Below, one piece after another: positions 23,872 to 34,168 of a stretch of 64,000 nucleotides of DNA (positions within the stretch are counted from its first letter, which is position 1; each line of letters opens with the position of its first letter). A program made the position numbers and the translations under genes. The notes beneath the pieces were generated by a model. The model did no database searches. It had not been told where the DNA came from and saw only the letters and a list, made by a program, of their open reading frames with translations. Source of the stretch: Streptococcus sp. S5 (GTDB taxonomy: Bacteria; Bacillota; Bacilli; Lactobacillales; Streptococcaceae); NCBI RefSeq assembly GCF_034134805.1, contig NZ_CP139419.1:1302001-1366000 (forward strand), given 5' to 3'.

Positions 23872-25690
23872 GTCCTCCTCCTTTTACAATATCCGCAAAT
23901 TGACCTACATGAGCAGTTTTTTCATCTGTTTTACCCAAATCATTTTCATAGCGAAATAGTCTTTTTGCTTCAGTTCGAGTAGCTGGCTCAGGAGTACCAT
24001 CCACATCAAGCATTCCATGTTTTCCTTGATAAATTCCCGAAACATCCGTATTATTACCTTTTGAAGGGCCGTAATTAAATGATTCCGTGTTAGCAATTTC
24101 CCTTAATTCATCTTTAAAATAATTATTTGGATTAGAATCATAGCGACCATTTGCTAGCTTGTGATTATCATAGGCATCCCATTGACTGTCAAACTCGCCG
24201 GTATCCAAATTCACAATAAATTCCACCATCCGGGCATTGTTCAAATCTTTTCCTTTAGCTGAATTGCCCTGAGGGACTTGAACTTTCATATTATAGGGAC
24301 GTTTGAAGCCATCTTTTGGATTAAAGCGGTTATGGTAGTTAGAGCCGGTTGTGTAATCAAATTCAATATTATTTTCTTTACCATATGCTAACAGTTTTTC
24401 GTAATCATTTGCGCCTTCGTAATGATTGCGAATATAGTAAATTGCTTGGCGATCCAGATAATAACGGAAAAAATGAACTTGCTGTCGCAATGCTATTTCT
24501 TTTTGACTAATTTTCTTAAGTTCTTCTTTACGTTCTTTATCAGTAAGTTTTTCACCGCTCAATGAATTAAGATGTTTATCACCGAATGCTTTTACAACAT
24601 CACGTCTGAAATACATGTTGAAATCACCATGTGGTGGTAGATTCTCTGAAATCTTATGCGTTTTGCTTGTCAAATGCATAAACTGATTATCATCCGTTTC
24701 TGCACCTAATTGCTTAAGAACCAGTTCTACTTTTGCTTTTGAATCTAGTTTACTACTAGCATACATTTCTGTATAGATATCTGATCCAATCTCCTTGGTT
24801 TCTGCATACAAAGCATCTCTCCTTGCATTTAACTCACTGCCTGTCTTGGCATCAGCAGTTCTTTTTGAAACGCCTTTAACATAACCTTTGATGGCATCCT
24901 TATCCCAGCCATCTATTTCTTTAAGGTTCACTGATTGTTCACGTAATCCCGTAAGAAATTGGTTATATTCAAACGCTGTTACATCCTTTGGTTTCTTTGG
25001 CAAATATTCATTTTCAAACTCTTTATTCTTAATCGTTTCATTTACGAGATCAGACCAGGATAAATCCTTTGGAATAGAATACATTCCAGTATTTGGATTC
25101 CACGCTACGTTAATTTGATTGACAGCTATTTGAATAGCTTGGGCTAAAACATCAATTTCCCAGAAGATACTTGGCGATGTCGCATTAAATGCTCTGAGTT
25201 TATTTAATTTTTCTTGTAGTTTGTTTCTAGCAGCCTGAAAAATACCATTTAATACATTTAATCCTTGAATCCTCTGTAATCTCTGCAACCGTTGAAAATC
25301 TCCAGCACTAGTCGATTTACTAGCAGCAATTTCATTGATCTCTGCATGAAAGATAGCAATCATCCGATCACACTGTTCAATATCAGAAACCAACTTTTCT
25401 TCCTGTAAGTCCTCGTCAGCCACCTCCGAGCGATAGGATGCTGGAAGCTTCTTCACACTTTCTTGTGTAGCTTCTGCTAAAGCTACACCGGCCTCCTTCA
25501 ATGGCTGGACAACACTTGTCACAAAGCTTCTAAAAGAGTCGTAAGCTTGGCCAGACAAGCGCGAGGCAGAATTTTCTATTTGAGTTAATGATGTTTCTAG
25601 TGATTCATAAGCTTTCAATTGTTGCTCAATCATAGTACCTGTGCTACTAGCTTGGCTATCCAAACTACCGCGATAAACTTCAATTCCCAT
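23708..25690 (-). CDS. LXG-domain polymorphic toxin (type VII secretion substrate)
   Basis: This 660-aa protein starts MGIEVYRGSLDSQASSTG. The first ~200 residues form the helical LXG domain (QLKAYESLETSLTQIEN, SGQAYDSFRSFVTSVVQPLK). The middle is a linker/alpha-helical region. The C-terminal part from about 410 (RYYLDRQAIYYIRNHYEGANDYEKL, EFIVNLDTGEFDSQWDAYDN) resembles DUF3114, and an Asp cluster D-x3-D-x2-D could bind metal. With TipC-like genes next, a TelC-like lipid II-directed activity is a reasonable but unproven guess. It overlaps the end of the Lap2-like gene by 11 bases. No secretion core genes are in the window. Confidence 0.82.
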   Translation of the reverse strand: MGIEVYRGSLDSQASSTGTMIEQQLKAYESLETSLTQIENSASRLSGQAYDSFRSFVTSVVQPLKEAGVALAEATQESVKKLPASYRSEVADEDLQEEKLVSDIEQCDRMIAIFHAEINEIAASKSTSAGDFQRLQRLQRIQGLNVLNGIFQAARNKLQEKLNKLRAFNATSPSIFWEIDVLAQAIQIAVNQINVAWNPNTGMYSIPKDLSWSDLVNETIKNKEFENEYLPKKPKDVTAFEYNQFLTGLREQSVNLKEIDGWDKDAIKGYVKGVSKRTADAKTGSELNARRDALYAETKEIGSDIYTEMYASSKLDSKAKVELVLKQLGAETDDNQFMHLTSKTHKISENLPPHGDFNMYFRRDVVKAFGDKHLNSLSGEKLTDKERKEELKKISQKEIALRQQVHFFRYYLDRQAIYYIRNHYEGANDYEKLLAYGKENNIEFDYTTGSNYHNRFNPKDGFKRPYNMKVQVPQGNSAKGKDLNNARMVEFIVNLDTGEFDSQWDAYDNHKLANGRYDSNPNNYFKDELREIANTESFNYGPSKGNNTDVSGIYQGKHGMLDVDGTPEPATRTEAKRLFRYENDLGKTDEKTAHVGQFADIVKGGGHEDYEAWQRNTKGMSEKEKMEEYNKYKSYASGIKPSDRGYNKYTRSPEYIKEHK

Positions 25691-26039
25691 CGTCACACTC
25701 CTCTTCAATCATTAATTTTTTCCGTTCATGATAGATATCATTTAAATCATCTTCGACTTTTCTTTTTTGAATAGCTAATTCATCCAGCTCTTCTAAATAA
25801 CTATTTGAAATTTTTCGCGATTCATGAAGAAATCCCTCTTGAAGTTGGTCAAAAAAATTTCTAGAGGAAGGATAGGATTCAAATGCATCCCATAAATAAC
25901 GGTGCGCATCAGAGCTATAGCCCTCAAAGCGGTTCAACTCATCTTCCAGATTTCTTTTTTCTCTTACAATTTCTCTTTCTTTTTGGGAAAGTTGGTCTTC
26001 TTGTATTCTTAATTCCGATAGTTGTTGATCGTGATTCAT
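25680..26039 (-). CDS. LXG-associated helical protein, DUF3958-like (Lap2 type)
   Basis: The 119-aa protein is almost entirely charged coiled coil (QLSELRIQEDQLSQKEREIVREKRN...). It lies directly upstream of the LXG gene and overlaps it. Small DUF3958 proteins in this position are known as targeting factors that bind the LXG domain for export by T7SSb. Assignment is by context and composition. Confidence 0.7.
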   Translation of the reverse strand: MNHDQQLSELRIQEDQLSQKEREIVREKRNLEDELNRFEGYSSDAHRYLWDAFESYPSSRNFFDQLQEGFLHESRKISNSYLEELDELAIQKRKVEDDLNDIYHERKKLMIEEECDDGN

Positions 26040-26056
26040 CTTCCTACTCTTTCAAG

Positions 26057-26326
26057 CTATTGAATGCTCGCAGCAGTCGCTTCATCCACTGCTGTAAATC
26101 CAATTGAAACACTTTGCAAGTTGGTCCCGATTGATTCAATCGCCGCTGCAATTTCTTCTGCTTTGGTTTTAGCAGTATCAATGGCTTGATGGGCCGCATC
26201 ATTACCAGATAGTTTGGTTTGTTCATCTTTTGAAGCTGATGCAACTCCCAAAAGTGCCTCTCCACTACTTTTTAAAGAAGCCGCTAACTCTTGCGCCGTA
26301 TCAGCATTACTTTTAATTTCAATCAT
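26057..26326 (-). CDS. WXG100-like LXG partner, TIGR04197/DUF3130-like (Lap1 type)
   Basis: This 89-aa helical-hairpin protein starts MIEIKSNADTAQELAASLKS. The start at 26326 has a GGGAGG site; an earlier ATG at 26368 was rejected. It fits the DUF3130 (SACOL2603-like) family that accompanies LXG toxins and helps deliver them to the T7SS. It is the first gene of the toxin operon, 17 bases before the DUF3958-like gene. Confidence 0.75.
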   Translation of the reverse strand: MIEIKSNADTAQELAASLKSSGEALLGVASASKDEQTKLSGNDAAHQAIDTAKTKAEEIAAAIESIGTNLQSVSIGFTAVDEATAASIQ

Positions 26327-26474
26327 CCTAGTCCCTCCCATACTAAATCTATTTATCCATTCTACCAAAATATTGAACTAATGTAAAACCGCTTCCATAG
26401 CTCCTAATTAGTGATAAATGCTTGCTGGATGGGCCTTTCTTATGTTAAAATTGACAGAGAAAATGAGGTAATGT

Positions 26475-27419
26475 ATGAACATAATGAATGAAATTTTTGA
26501 AAAGATTCAGGCTTATGACACGATTATTATCCACCGTCATCAGAATCCGGATCCGGATGCGATTGGTAGCCAGGTGGGCTTGCGGGATCTCCTGCGTGCG
26601 CACTTCCCTCAAAAGAGGGTCTTAGCAACTGGCTATGATGAACCGACCTTGACTTGGCTTGCTGAAATGGATGAAGTCAAGGATGAGGACTATGCTGAAG
26701 CTTTGGTGATTGTCTGTGATACGGCTAATACTCCTCGCATCGATGACAAGCGCTATACGAATGGTGATTTCCTGATCAAGATCGACCACCACCCAAATGA
26801 CGATGCTTATGGCGATCTGCTCTGGGTCGATACTGAGTCTAGCTCTACCAGTGAGTTAATCGCACTTTTTGCTAAGGAATTGGATCTTGAGCTTCCAGTT
26901 AGTGCTGCGCGTCTTCTCTATGCTGGGATTGTCGGCGATACAGGTCGCTTCCTTTATCCTGCTACTTCGACTCGGACCTTTGAGATCGCTGCCTATCTTC
27001 GAAGCATTCCCTTTGATTTTACAGCACTTGCTCGGCAGATGGATACGATCAACCTTAAGACAGCTAAGCTTCAAGGCTATGTCTATGACCATCTTGAGAT
27101 CGATGAACATGGCGCTGCGCGTGTGACCCTAACACAAGAACTCTTGAAGAAATTTGATCTACGTGATTCAGAGACTGCTGCAATTGTCGGAGCTCCTGGA
27201 CGCATCGATACCGTATCTGTTTGGGCTATCTTTGTTGAGCAGGCCGACGGTCACTTCCGTGTCCGGATGCGTAGCAAACGCAAAGTGATCAACGAAATTG
27301 CTAAACGCCATAACGGTGGTGGCCATCCACTAGCGAGTGGAGCCAACTCCTACTCTCTTGAGGAAAACGACCAAATCTACAAAGAGCTACAAGAAGTGGC
27401 ACGCACAAACGAAGGCTGA
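26475..27419 (+). CDS. pde2: DHH-family phosphodiesterase (Pde2/NrnA type)
   Basis: The 314-aa protein has the DHH motifs HRHQNPDPDAIGSQVG (about 19-34), CDTANTPRID, the signature IDHHPNDD, and VGDTGRFLYP, plus a DHHA1 C-terminus with HNGGGHPLASGA. The pneumococcal orthologue degrades pApA, the product of c-di-AMP breakdown, and short oligonucleotides. The start at 26475 has GAGG seven bases upstream. It faces away from the LXG locus and is followed by a strong terminator. Confidence 0.93.
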   Translation: MNIMNEIFEKIQAYDTIIIHRHQNPDPDAIGSQVGLRDLLRAHFPQKRVLATGYDEPTLTWLAEMDEVKDEDYAEALVIVCDTANTPRIDDKRYTNGDFLIKIDHHPNDDAYGDLLWVDTESSSTSELIALFAKELDLELPVSAARLLYAGIVGDTGRFLYPATSTRTFEIAAYLRSIPFDFTALARQMDTINLKTAKLQGYVYDHLEIDEHGAARVTLTQELLKKFDLRDSETAAIVGAPGRIDTVSVWAIFVEQADGHFRVRMRSKRKVINEIAKRHNGGGHPLASGANSYSLEENDQIYKELQEVARTNEG

Positions 27420-27440
27420 GAACGGTTTCTCAGCCTTTTT
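27414..27440 (+). terminator. Terminator of pde2
   Basis: GGCTGAGAA-CGG(T)-TTCTCAGCC followed by five T residues, overlapping the pde2 stop codon. Confidence 0.9.
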
Positions 27441-27513
27441 ATCTTGGTCACGGGGTTTTCATTTGATATTTCTTATGGTAAAATAAAGCTAATAAATTTT
27501 AAGGAGACTTATT

Positions 27514-28098
27514 ATGGAAAAAAATCGTTTGTTTATCATTATCTCTGCTGCGGTAGCGATTCTTAGCTCTTTCTTGCCATGGGCAAGCCTGAATGCTGGT
27601 GCCTTTGGTTCATACAGCTGGAATGGCCTTCGCGGAGATGGATGGTTCGTTATTATCTTCGCAGTCGTTGCGATTGTCCTTGCTTGCTTGAACGATGTAA
27701 AATCTTCACTACCAAAAGGTTTTGCAATTGGTGTTATCGTAGCAGGAGCTCTCTCAACTATCGTAACATTGATCGATGTCTTCGGTGTGAACAAATACGC
27801 TGTTGACTTCAATGGTTATGGCGTTTAAATTGGCTTTGGTTTGATCCTTGCTTTAATTGCAAGCATCGCTATTGTTGTAACTGGTCTCTTGGCGATGTCA
27901 GGTGGTAAAATCACAAAAGGAACCTTCGAAGAACTTGCTGAATCTGGTAAAGGATTTGCCCAATCTGTTGGACGCGTGACAACTTCTACTGTAAAAACTG
28001 CTGTAGATGAAATCAAAAAAGAAACACACGAACATACTGAAGGACAAGCTGATCAACCAGTAGAAGCACCAAAAGATCCAAATCAATCTGAACAATAA
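27514..28098 (+). pseudogene. Small membrane protein ORF interrupted by an in-frame TAA
   Basis: A good ribosome site (AAGGAG) and ATG at 27514 open a reading frame with several hydrophobic segments (LFIIISAAVAILSSFLPW, GWFVIIFAVVAIVLACL, FAIGVIVAGALSTIVTL). It meets TAA at 27826-27828 after NGYGV. The same frame continues at once (IGFGLILALIASIAIVVTG) to a charged tail and a stop at 28098, then a terminator. The whole would be a 194-aa four-helix protein. One substitution or a sequencing error would explain it. The function is unknown. Confidence 0.75.
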
Positions 28099-28107
28099 TA
28101 AGATGAT

Positions 28108-28139
28108 CATCACCTTAGCATAGCTAGGGTGATTTTTTT
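28108..28139 (+). terminator. Terminator after the interrupted membrane gene
   Basis: ATCACCTTAGC-ATA-GCTAGGGTGAT and seven T residues; it ends the transcript of the broken ORF and supports the two halves having been one gene. Confidence 0.88.
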
Positions 28140-28172
28140 GATCATTAATTTAAATAAAATTAGTGAAAATAC

Positions 28173-28201
28173 TTGTCAAGATCCTGGAAATTTGGTACAC
28201 T
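28173..28201 (+). promoter_or_regulatory. Promoter of rpmE2
   Basis: TTGTCA at 28173-28178 and TACACT at 28196-28201 are separated by 17 bp, about 60 bp before the L31 start codon. Confidence 0.65.
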
Positions 28202-28259
28202 AGCTTAGTAACAATCTATGGCTCGGAAAGAGACCATGGCAGAAAGGAAATATTGCAAA

Positions 28260-28502
28260 ATGAAAAAAGATATCCATCCAGAATATCGCCCTGTTGTCTT
28301 CATGGACACTACTACTGGTTACAAGTTCCTCAGCGGTTCAACTAAGTACTCTAGCGAAACAGTTGAATTCGAAGGTGAAACTTACCCATTGATCCGTGTT
28401 GAAATTTCATCAGACTCACACCCATTCTACACTGGACGTCAAAAGTTCACTCAAGCAGATGGACGTGTGGATCGTTTCAACAAAAAATACGGTCTCAAAT
28501 AA
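28260..28502 (+). CDS. rpmE2: Ribosomal protein bL31, type B
   Basis: The 80-aa protein [20 protein letters not shown]... [14 protein letters not shown]...[13 protein letters not shown] matches type B (zinc-free) L31: the CxxC zinc pairs of the A form are absent. Longer in-frame starts at 28218 lie between promoter and ribosome site (GAAAGGAAA) and were rejected. It is followed by its own terminator. Confidence 0.96.
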   Translation: MKKDIHPEYRPVVFMDTTTGYKFLSGSTKYSSETVEFEGETYPLIRVEISSDSHPFYTGRQKFTQADGRVDRFNKKYGLK

Positions 28503-28515
28503 GAACCAACACAGA

Positions 28516-28545
28516 ACCACTTCCCTTTCGGGAGTGGTTTTTTTG
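28516..28545 (+). terminator. Terminator of rpmE2
   Basis: AACCACTTCCC-TTTC-GGGAGTGGTT followed by seven T residues. Confidence 0.92.
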
Positions 28546-28574
28546 ATCTCTGTTTCTTTTATTGTGAATGCACA

Positions 28575-28612
28575 AAATAAGAGGTTAGGACATTGATCCC
28601 AACCTCTTTTTT
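28575..28612. terminator. Bidirectional terminator between rpmE2 and butA
   Basis: AAGAGGTTaGGA...TCCcAACCTCTT with a T-run on the plus side and an A/T-rich flank on the other. It separates convergent genes; the arms resemble the first hairpin of the triple-hairpin repeats. Confidence 0.8.
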
Positions 28613-28616
28613 CATC

Positions 28617-29381
28617 TTAATGGAACTGCATTCCACCATCCACGATAATGGTTTGGCCTGTGATGTAGTTTGAATCAGGTCCAGCAAGAAAGCTAACCGC
28701 TGCTGCTACATCTTCTGGTTCTGAAAGACGTTTCAAAGTGATATCTTTAGCGAATGTTTGCATACCCCATTCGTCATCTTTACCTGCGTTCTTACCAACT
28801 TCATGGGCAATGTCAAACATCATTGGAGTCTTGACGATACCTGGTGCATACGCATTGACAATGATGCCTGAATCCGCCAAGTCACGCGCCAAAGTCTGTG
28901 TGATACCACGAACTGCAAATTTAGTACCACCATAAACAGTCAAGTTAGGGTTACCTACAACACCTGCTTGTGAAGTTGCATTGATGATTTTTCCGCCATG
29001 GCCAAGCGCTTTGAATTGAGCTTGTGCAGCTTGAGCACCCCAAATCACGCCACCAACGTTAATAGCAAATGTACGTGTAAATTGTTCTTCTGTAATTGTA
29101 TCAAGTGGTGTAGTTGGCGCAACACCTGCATTGTTCACGACAACATTCAAATCTCCAAAATGGTCAACAACTTTTTGGAAAGCTGCAGCTACTTCTGCTT
29201 GTTTGGATACATCAGCAACGACCGCAAAAGCATTTTCTGCGGACAACTCAGCAACTGCTTTTTCAGCTGTTTCAGCATTGTAGTCCAATACTCCAACCTT
29301 AAAGCCATCTTGTACCAAGCGTTTTGCGATTGCAAAACCAATTCCTTGACCAGCACCTGTGACAATAGCTACTTTAGACAT
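28617..29381 (-). CDS. butA: Acetoin/diacetyl reductase (short-chain dehydrogenase)
   Basis: The 254-aa SDR has the NAD-binding TGAGQGIG near residues 8-15, NNAGV, and the catalytic Ser-Tyr-Lys set in [24 protein letters not shown]. It matches (S)-acetoin-forming diacetyl reductases, which interconvert diacetyl, acetoin and butanediol in overflow metabolism. The start [13 protein letters not shown] at 29381 has an AAGGAGG site; a longer ORF from 29414 was rejected. The gene is monocistronic. Confidence 0.92.
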   Translation of the reverse strand: MSKVAIVTGAGQGIGFAIAKRLVQDGFKVGVLDYNAETAEKAVAELSAENAFAVVADVSKQAEVAAAFQKVVDHFGDLNVVVNNAGVAPTTPLDTITEEQFTRTFAINVGGVIWGAQAAQAQFKALGHGGKIINATSQAGVVGNPNLTVYGGTKFAVRGITQTLARDLADSGIIVNAYAPGIVKTPMMFDIAHEVGKNAGKDDEWGMQTFAKDITLKRLSEPEDVAAAVSFLAGPDSNYITGQTIIVDGGMQFH

Positions 29382-29655
29382 ATGATTCCTCCTTGGTATC
29401 AACGATACCAGCAAACGTTCCTATCAGAACAGCAAGGGTTGACAACTAGTTTTGATGGGGTCTTTTATAAATATCCGACAAAACTATGCTAACAGTATAC
29501 TCTTTTGTGAAAAATATTTCAATCTCTAGCCTATTTTTTTAAAAAAATAGTTTATTTATATGATATTTTTATTTAGTGATAAATGAACTGGAACGAGAAA
29601 TAGAATATAGCTTTTAGCCAAAACGGATTATTGTTCTATTCTGTAAAAACTACAT
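29382..29655. other. Gene-free AT-rich spacer
   Basis: The region between butA and the truncated repeat holds the butA leader (about 29382-29510) and AT-rich sequence with no ORF, repeat or terminator that I can support. Confidence 0.6.
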
Positions 29656-31226
<1,571 letters not shown>

Positions 31227-31345
31227 TTAAAAATCTTGTTCTTTCATCAACTAGTATACTCTATTTCATCATGGATTTGTATCCATTTTTTAAAGAAAAT
31301 TCGGTCTAACATTTTCCTAGTACTTCCAGCTCTATCAGACCAAGC

Positions 31346-31368
31346 AAAAAGAGCCCTGAGGCTCTTTT
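31346..31368 (-). terminator. Terminator after the ankyrin gene
   Basis: GAGCC-TCAG-GGCTC with T residues on the minus strand, about 20 bp after the stop at 31390. Confidence 0.85.
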
Positions 31369-31389
31369 AACTAGTAGTTCAAATGCTTA

Positions 31390-32061
31390 TCAAGATCTGC
31401 TCTGATCTAACCGATTTAAGAACTCCATGGTAGGGCTGTCTTGGTAAAGTTCTTTGAGAGGAATCTTCTGATAGACAGCTATTTCGTCCGCAGTCACACC
31501 GTAACGAATTAATAGATCATAAATACGATTTAAATCATGTCGTAATTCATCCGTTATGAGGACATTATCGCTGGTTTCTTTTGTTTTCCAATAATAAGAT
31601 GGCAGCACTTCCTTGGTTTCAATTAAAATAGTTTGCAACAAAGTCCCACCATGGCTGTCCTTCTGAGAGATATCGGCCCCAAGTTCCAACATTTTCTCAA
31701 AAACCTTGAAAGACTTGTCAGCTTTTTCCTTAGACGAATACATCTCATATTGGCCATTCCAACGTTTGATCATGCGCCTGCAGTCAAATACAGCTCGTCC
31801 ACCCGCTGTTTGGAGGACTGGTTGACAAAATGGATTCAGCTCTGTCGGCTCTTCAATAAAGTTAAGATCTGCTCCTCTATCAATAAGTAAGTCTGCAATA
31901 TCTAAATGTCCCGATTTGATAGCGACTTGAAGAAGCGACTGTCCCTGATCTCTTTTAGGTTTGTCACCCGAAACAGCATTGACTTCTTCAGGCTTTTTGT
32001 CCAATATCTGACGGACGGCCTCTAGATCTCCTCTTCGCAACAGCTGAAAGGTTTTTTGCAT
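31390..32061 (-). CDS. Ankyrin-repeat protein
   Basis: This 223-aa soluble protein contains ankyrin-type repeats: GQSLLQVAIKSGHLDIADLLIDRGADLN (in pieces about 42-68), ...FEKMLELGADISQKDSHGGTLLQTIL and a degenerate C-terminal one (YDLLIRYGVTADEIAVY). Its partner is unknown. The start MQKTFQLLRRGD at 32061 is preferred over 32097 because it has a GGGGG-AAAG-type ribosome site directly upstream. A single gene with its own terminator. Confidence 0.82.
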   Translation of the reverse strand: MQKTFQLLRRGDLEAVRQILDKKPEEVNAVSGDKPKRDQGQSLLQVAIKSGHLDIADLLIDRGADLNFIEEPTELNPFCQPVLQTAGGRAVFDCRRMIKRWNGQYEMYSSKEKADKSFKVFEKMLELGADISQKDSHGGTLLQTILIETKEVLPSYYWKTKETSDNVLITDELRHDLNRIYDLLIRYGVTADEIAVYQKIPLKELYQDSPTMEFLNRLDQSRS

Positions 32062-32218
32062 GGTCTTTCCCCCTCTCATTATAGATAAAAATAACACTAT
32101 GTTGATACTTTGATCCTAACTCTAGCATCTTCGTTAAACTGATTATAGCATTTTATAGACTCTACATTGAAGTCCTAAAGGCTAAAGATGACAGACTCCC
32201 ACCGAAAGAGGTACAATT

Positions 32219-32974
32219 CTATTTCTCTGATTTTCGTGCAGCCACCAGCCAAGAGGCTACTAGGATTTCGAAACTAACCAGAAGGATAATCTGAGGAAGA
32301 GAACTTTGAACCAGCATAAGGACAGCCAGACTATCAATTAGCATATGAGCGAGGATACAAGGGACAGCTCCTTTCGAGTACTCCCTAAGTGCTCCAAATA
32401 GGAAGGTATTCCCTAAAATCATCAGGTAAAAGATGAGATAGTTGGACGAGCCAGCTGTAATCCAAGGGAGTTGATAGATAGGAATATGCCAGAGGAACCA
32501 GACAATGGAAAGAACCATCATTTTAGGTATAAAGTGCTTACTAAAGGAAAGATGATCTTGTAAAAACCAACGCCAACCGACTTCTTCTAGGCCTCCATAT
32601 AATAAGGTCCAGGGGAAATAAAGGAAGAAGGCCAAGAGGGAGTTCCCAGTAAAGCGAACGTTCATAAGCAGGATGGAAATCCCATAATAGATGACGGGGA
32701 TGAAGAAAGCTAGGATCCAAGATAGGTAACTTTCTTTTTGAAGAAAGACCTTTTTGAAAAATTCACCCAAGGAGTTGACTTCACTCAACACCAGAGAAAA
32801 GACAGCAGCCACAATCATGGGAATCAAGTTCATTAGGATAAATAGTAGTGAGGCACCCATACTAGTCCTATCTGGGAAAAACCAAAGAATAACTTGCCCT
32901 ACTAGAACTGTAGCAAGGAGAGCAGTCAATGCATACCAGATAGCGACTGATTGTTTTGAAATAAATTTGCTCAT
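32219..32974 (-). CDS. CPBP-family intramembrane metalloprotease (1)
   Basis: This 251-aa polytopic protein has the CAAX/CPBP motifs EEVGWR at 130-135, FLWHIP, and a conserved His in LAHMLID. Family members in streptococci include bacteriocin self-immunity and CAAX-type proteases; the role here is unknown. It overlaps the upstream CPBP gene by four bases (ATGA), so the two paralogues are co-translated. Confidence 0.85.
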   Translation of the reverse strand: MSKFISKQSVAIWYALTALLATVLVGQVILWFFPDRTSMGASLLFILMNLIPMIVAAVFSLVLSEVNSLGEFFKKVFLQKESYLSWILAFFIPVIYYGISILLMNVRFTGNSLLAFFLYFPWTLLYGGLEEVGWRWFLQDHLSFSKHFIPKMMVLSIVWFLWHIPIYQLPWITAGSSNYLIFYLMILGNTFLFGALREYSKGAVPCILAHMLIDSLAVLMLVQSSLPQIILLVSFEILVASWLVAARKSEK

Positions 32975-33726
32975 TTTTCTTCCTTTACAGTTACATACTT
33001 CTTTCTTGCAATCATGATTGCTAAACTAATAATAAGAATTTTACTGACGATAGATAGCCATACCTCTTCATTCACTAGAATCTGAGACAAGGAATTGATG
33101 CAGGCATGGGTCATGACACAGAGCCATAAATTTTGCGTTTTATGATACAAGGCCGATAAGATAAAGCAGTTAGTTAGCAGACCTACTAGAAACGGAAACA
33201 ATTGAATGACACCTAAAGAACCATCGATGTAGAAGTAGAAAAGATGCCAACTAGACCAGGCTAAAAAGGTGATCAAAGTAGCTGAAAAATAAGGTATTTT
33301 TTCCTGCAAAGTTGGTTGAAAGAAATAACGCCAGCCAATTTCTTCAACTCCACCAAAAAGAAGAGCCTTGAAAAAAAGCCCTACTAGCAAGACCAACGAT
33401 TGAGTGGTGATCTTACCGCCAAAGATAAAAGGTAAAAAGTCGAGTAGCAAGAAAACAAGTACCAAACAATAATTAACCAAACTGTCTTTGACTTGAAAAA
33501 AATCTTTTAGAATTTGTTTGAAACTAGATTGATGGTAGCCAATACTAGCAAGACTCCCCCAAAAAGCAGATGATAAGCCAGCTAAAGCAACAGCGATGAT
33601 CCCCAATGATGATGTAAAATCAACCTTGACTCCTCCTGCTCTTAAAAAACAAACCAGAAGGCTGACTCCTAATACTTGACCAAAGGTTCCTATCAAATAC
33701 ATGGATAGGGCTTGCTTTCTATTCAT
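32971..33726 (-). CDS. CPBP-family intramembrane metalloprotease (2)
   Basis: This 251-aa polytopic paralogue of the next gene has EEIGWR near residue 125, SSWHLF and MTHACINSL as the three catalytic motifs. The pair probably arose by duplication. A small membrane protein and a DUF4300-like lipoprotein lie just upstream in the same direction, which may form one operon. Confidence 0.85.
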   Translation of the reverse strand: MNRKQALSMYLIGTFGQVLGVSLLVCFLRAGGVKVDFTSSLGIIAVALAGLSSAFWGSLASIGYHQSSFKQILKDFFQVKDSLVNYCLVLVFLLLDFLPFIFGGKITTQSLVLLVGLFFKALLFGGVEEIGWRYFFQPTLQEKIPYFSATLITFLAWSSWHLFYFYIDGSLGVIQLFPFLVGLLTNCFILSALYHKTQNLWLCVMTHACINSLSQILVNEEVWLSIVSKILIISLAIMIARKKYVTVKEEK

Positions 33727-33748
33727 TCGTGATTCCTTTTTCTTTCAA

Positions 33749-34168
33749 TTAATTTCCAGTGCTATCTACCTTAAACCCATACCTGCCAGCATTTCGTTTG
33801 AGTTTATTCACTAGCTCTTCATTCCGCTTACTTTTTCCAAAAAAGAAGGGAATAGTCTTTCCATTTCTAAGCTCGATATAGAAAGCATAGCGACTCCCAC
33901 CACCAGATCGTCCACGAAAAATTGCATAGGTGATTTGCTTGATCTCTTTCAGTGGGATCATTCGCCGACTGAAACACAAAGGCACATGAATGTAGAAGAT
34001 GCCACGGTTAATATGGAAGGGAGCAAAGAAGGGACCACTACTCCGTCTCACGATTGCCCTTCTTCTCAGGAAAAGGAAAACAGTGAAAACGAGCAAGAAA
34101 ATGAGCACATATAGAATCGGAGCATACTCCATTATCTTTCTAAATTCTAACACGCTGTCTTTCATCAT
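33749..34168 (-). CDS. Small membrane protein with a PH-like domain
   Basis: The 139-aa protein has one N-terminal membrane helix (APILYVLIFLLVFTVFLFL), then a basic patch (RRRAIVRRSSG) and a strand-rich domain (IPLKEIKQITYAIF...YAFYIELRNGKTIPFFFGK). This fold pattern resembles bacterial PH-like domains, but I do not recognise the family. Its start abuts the stop of the upstream lipoprotein gene (34168/34169). Confidence 0.6.
   Translation of the reverse strand: MMKDSVLEFRKIMEYAPILYVLIFLLVFTVFLFLRRRAIVRRSSGPFFAPFHINRGIFYIHVPLCFSRRMIPLKEIKQITYAIFRGRSGGGSRYAFYIELRNGKTIPFFFGKSKRNEELVNKLKRNAGRYGFKVDSTGN

Noticed and set aside
31390-32061. Ankyrin protein as an exported effector
   Set aside because: There is no signal peptide, LXG domain or other secretion signal, so a cytoplasmic protein is assumed.
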